From an uncultured Muribaculaceae bacterium (GTDB taxonomy: Bacteria; Bacteroidota; Bacteroidia; Bacteroidales; Muribaculaceae): a DNA stretch of 15,344 bases. A program made the translations under genes and the position numbers. This document shows positions 15,340 to 15,344 of this stretch, in pieces. Each line of letters begins with the position of its first letter. Positions within the stretch are counted from its first letter, which is position 1. A model generated the notes under the pieces. The model worked only from the letters and a program-made list of their open reading frames with translations. It did no database searches and was not told the DNA's origin. Location: positions 1 through 15,344 of the forward strand of contig CAJTWH010000038.1 of assembly GCA_910579995.1 (NCBI GenBank). The letters run 5' to 3'.

Positions 15340-15344
15340 ATGTA

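Overview
The window looks like a chromosomal segment from a Bacteroidales bacterium, most likely Muribaculaceae or a close relative (inference; no marker gene such as rRNA is present). The reasons are: GC-rich coding sequence between AT-rich spacers; six copies of the Bacteroidetes primary-sigma promoter pattern (TTG or TTTG, 19-20 nt, then TAnnTTTG); no clear Shine-Dalgarno sequences; a DUF4136 lipoprotein; and large secreted proteins ending in type IX secretion (T9SS)-like C-terminal domains.

Left part (61-1380, minus strand): a promoter drives an unrecognised 79-residue acidic protein followed 2 nt later by agmatine deiminase, a putrescine-synthesis enzyme. Divergent from these (1487-3307, plus strand) is a pair made of a DUF4136 lipoprotein and a Bcr/CflA-type MFS drug exporter, with 3 nt between them.

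Core housekeeping block (3318-7689, plus strand): cdsA (CDP-diacylglycerol synthesis) and valS (valyl-tRNA synthetase) each have their own close-set promoter. valS is followed 8 nt later by an HD-domain putative phosphohydrolase. Next comes a 200-bp spacer holding a good promoter and a strong intrinsic terminator about 125 nt apart with no gene between them. This is a candidate small RNA. It is convergent with a YqgE/AlgH (UPF0301) gene on the minus strand.

Envelope/secreted block (8578-15288): a minus-strand secreted YD-repeat-like protein with its own promoter and terminator; a small plus-strand outer-membrane beta-barrel protein with its own terminator; and a 1443-residue secreted multidomain adhesin-like protein (beta-propeller-like N-terminus, fibronectin III-like and gingipain-type 'cleaved adhesin'/choice-of-anchor J-like domains, a CARDB-like domain, C-terminal sorting tail) with its own promoter and terminator.

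Most of the window is recognisable core or surface-protein sequence. I see no insertion sequence, CRISPR array, tRNA, rRNA, prophage or defence system. The least explained items are the candidate small RNA near 7750-7872, the 79-residue partner of agmatine deiminase, and the adhesin-like architecture of the 1443-residue protein.
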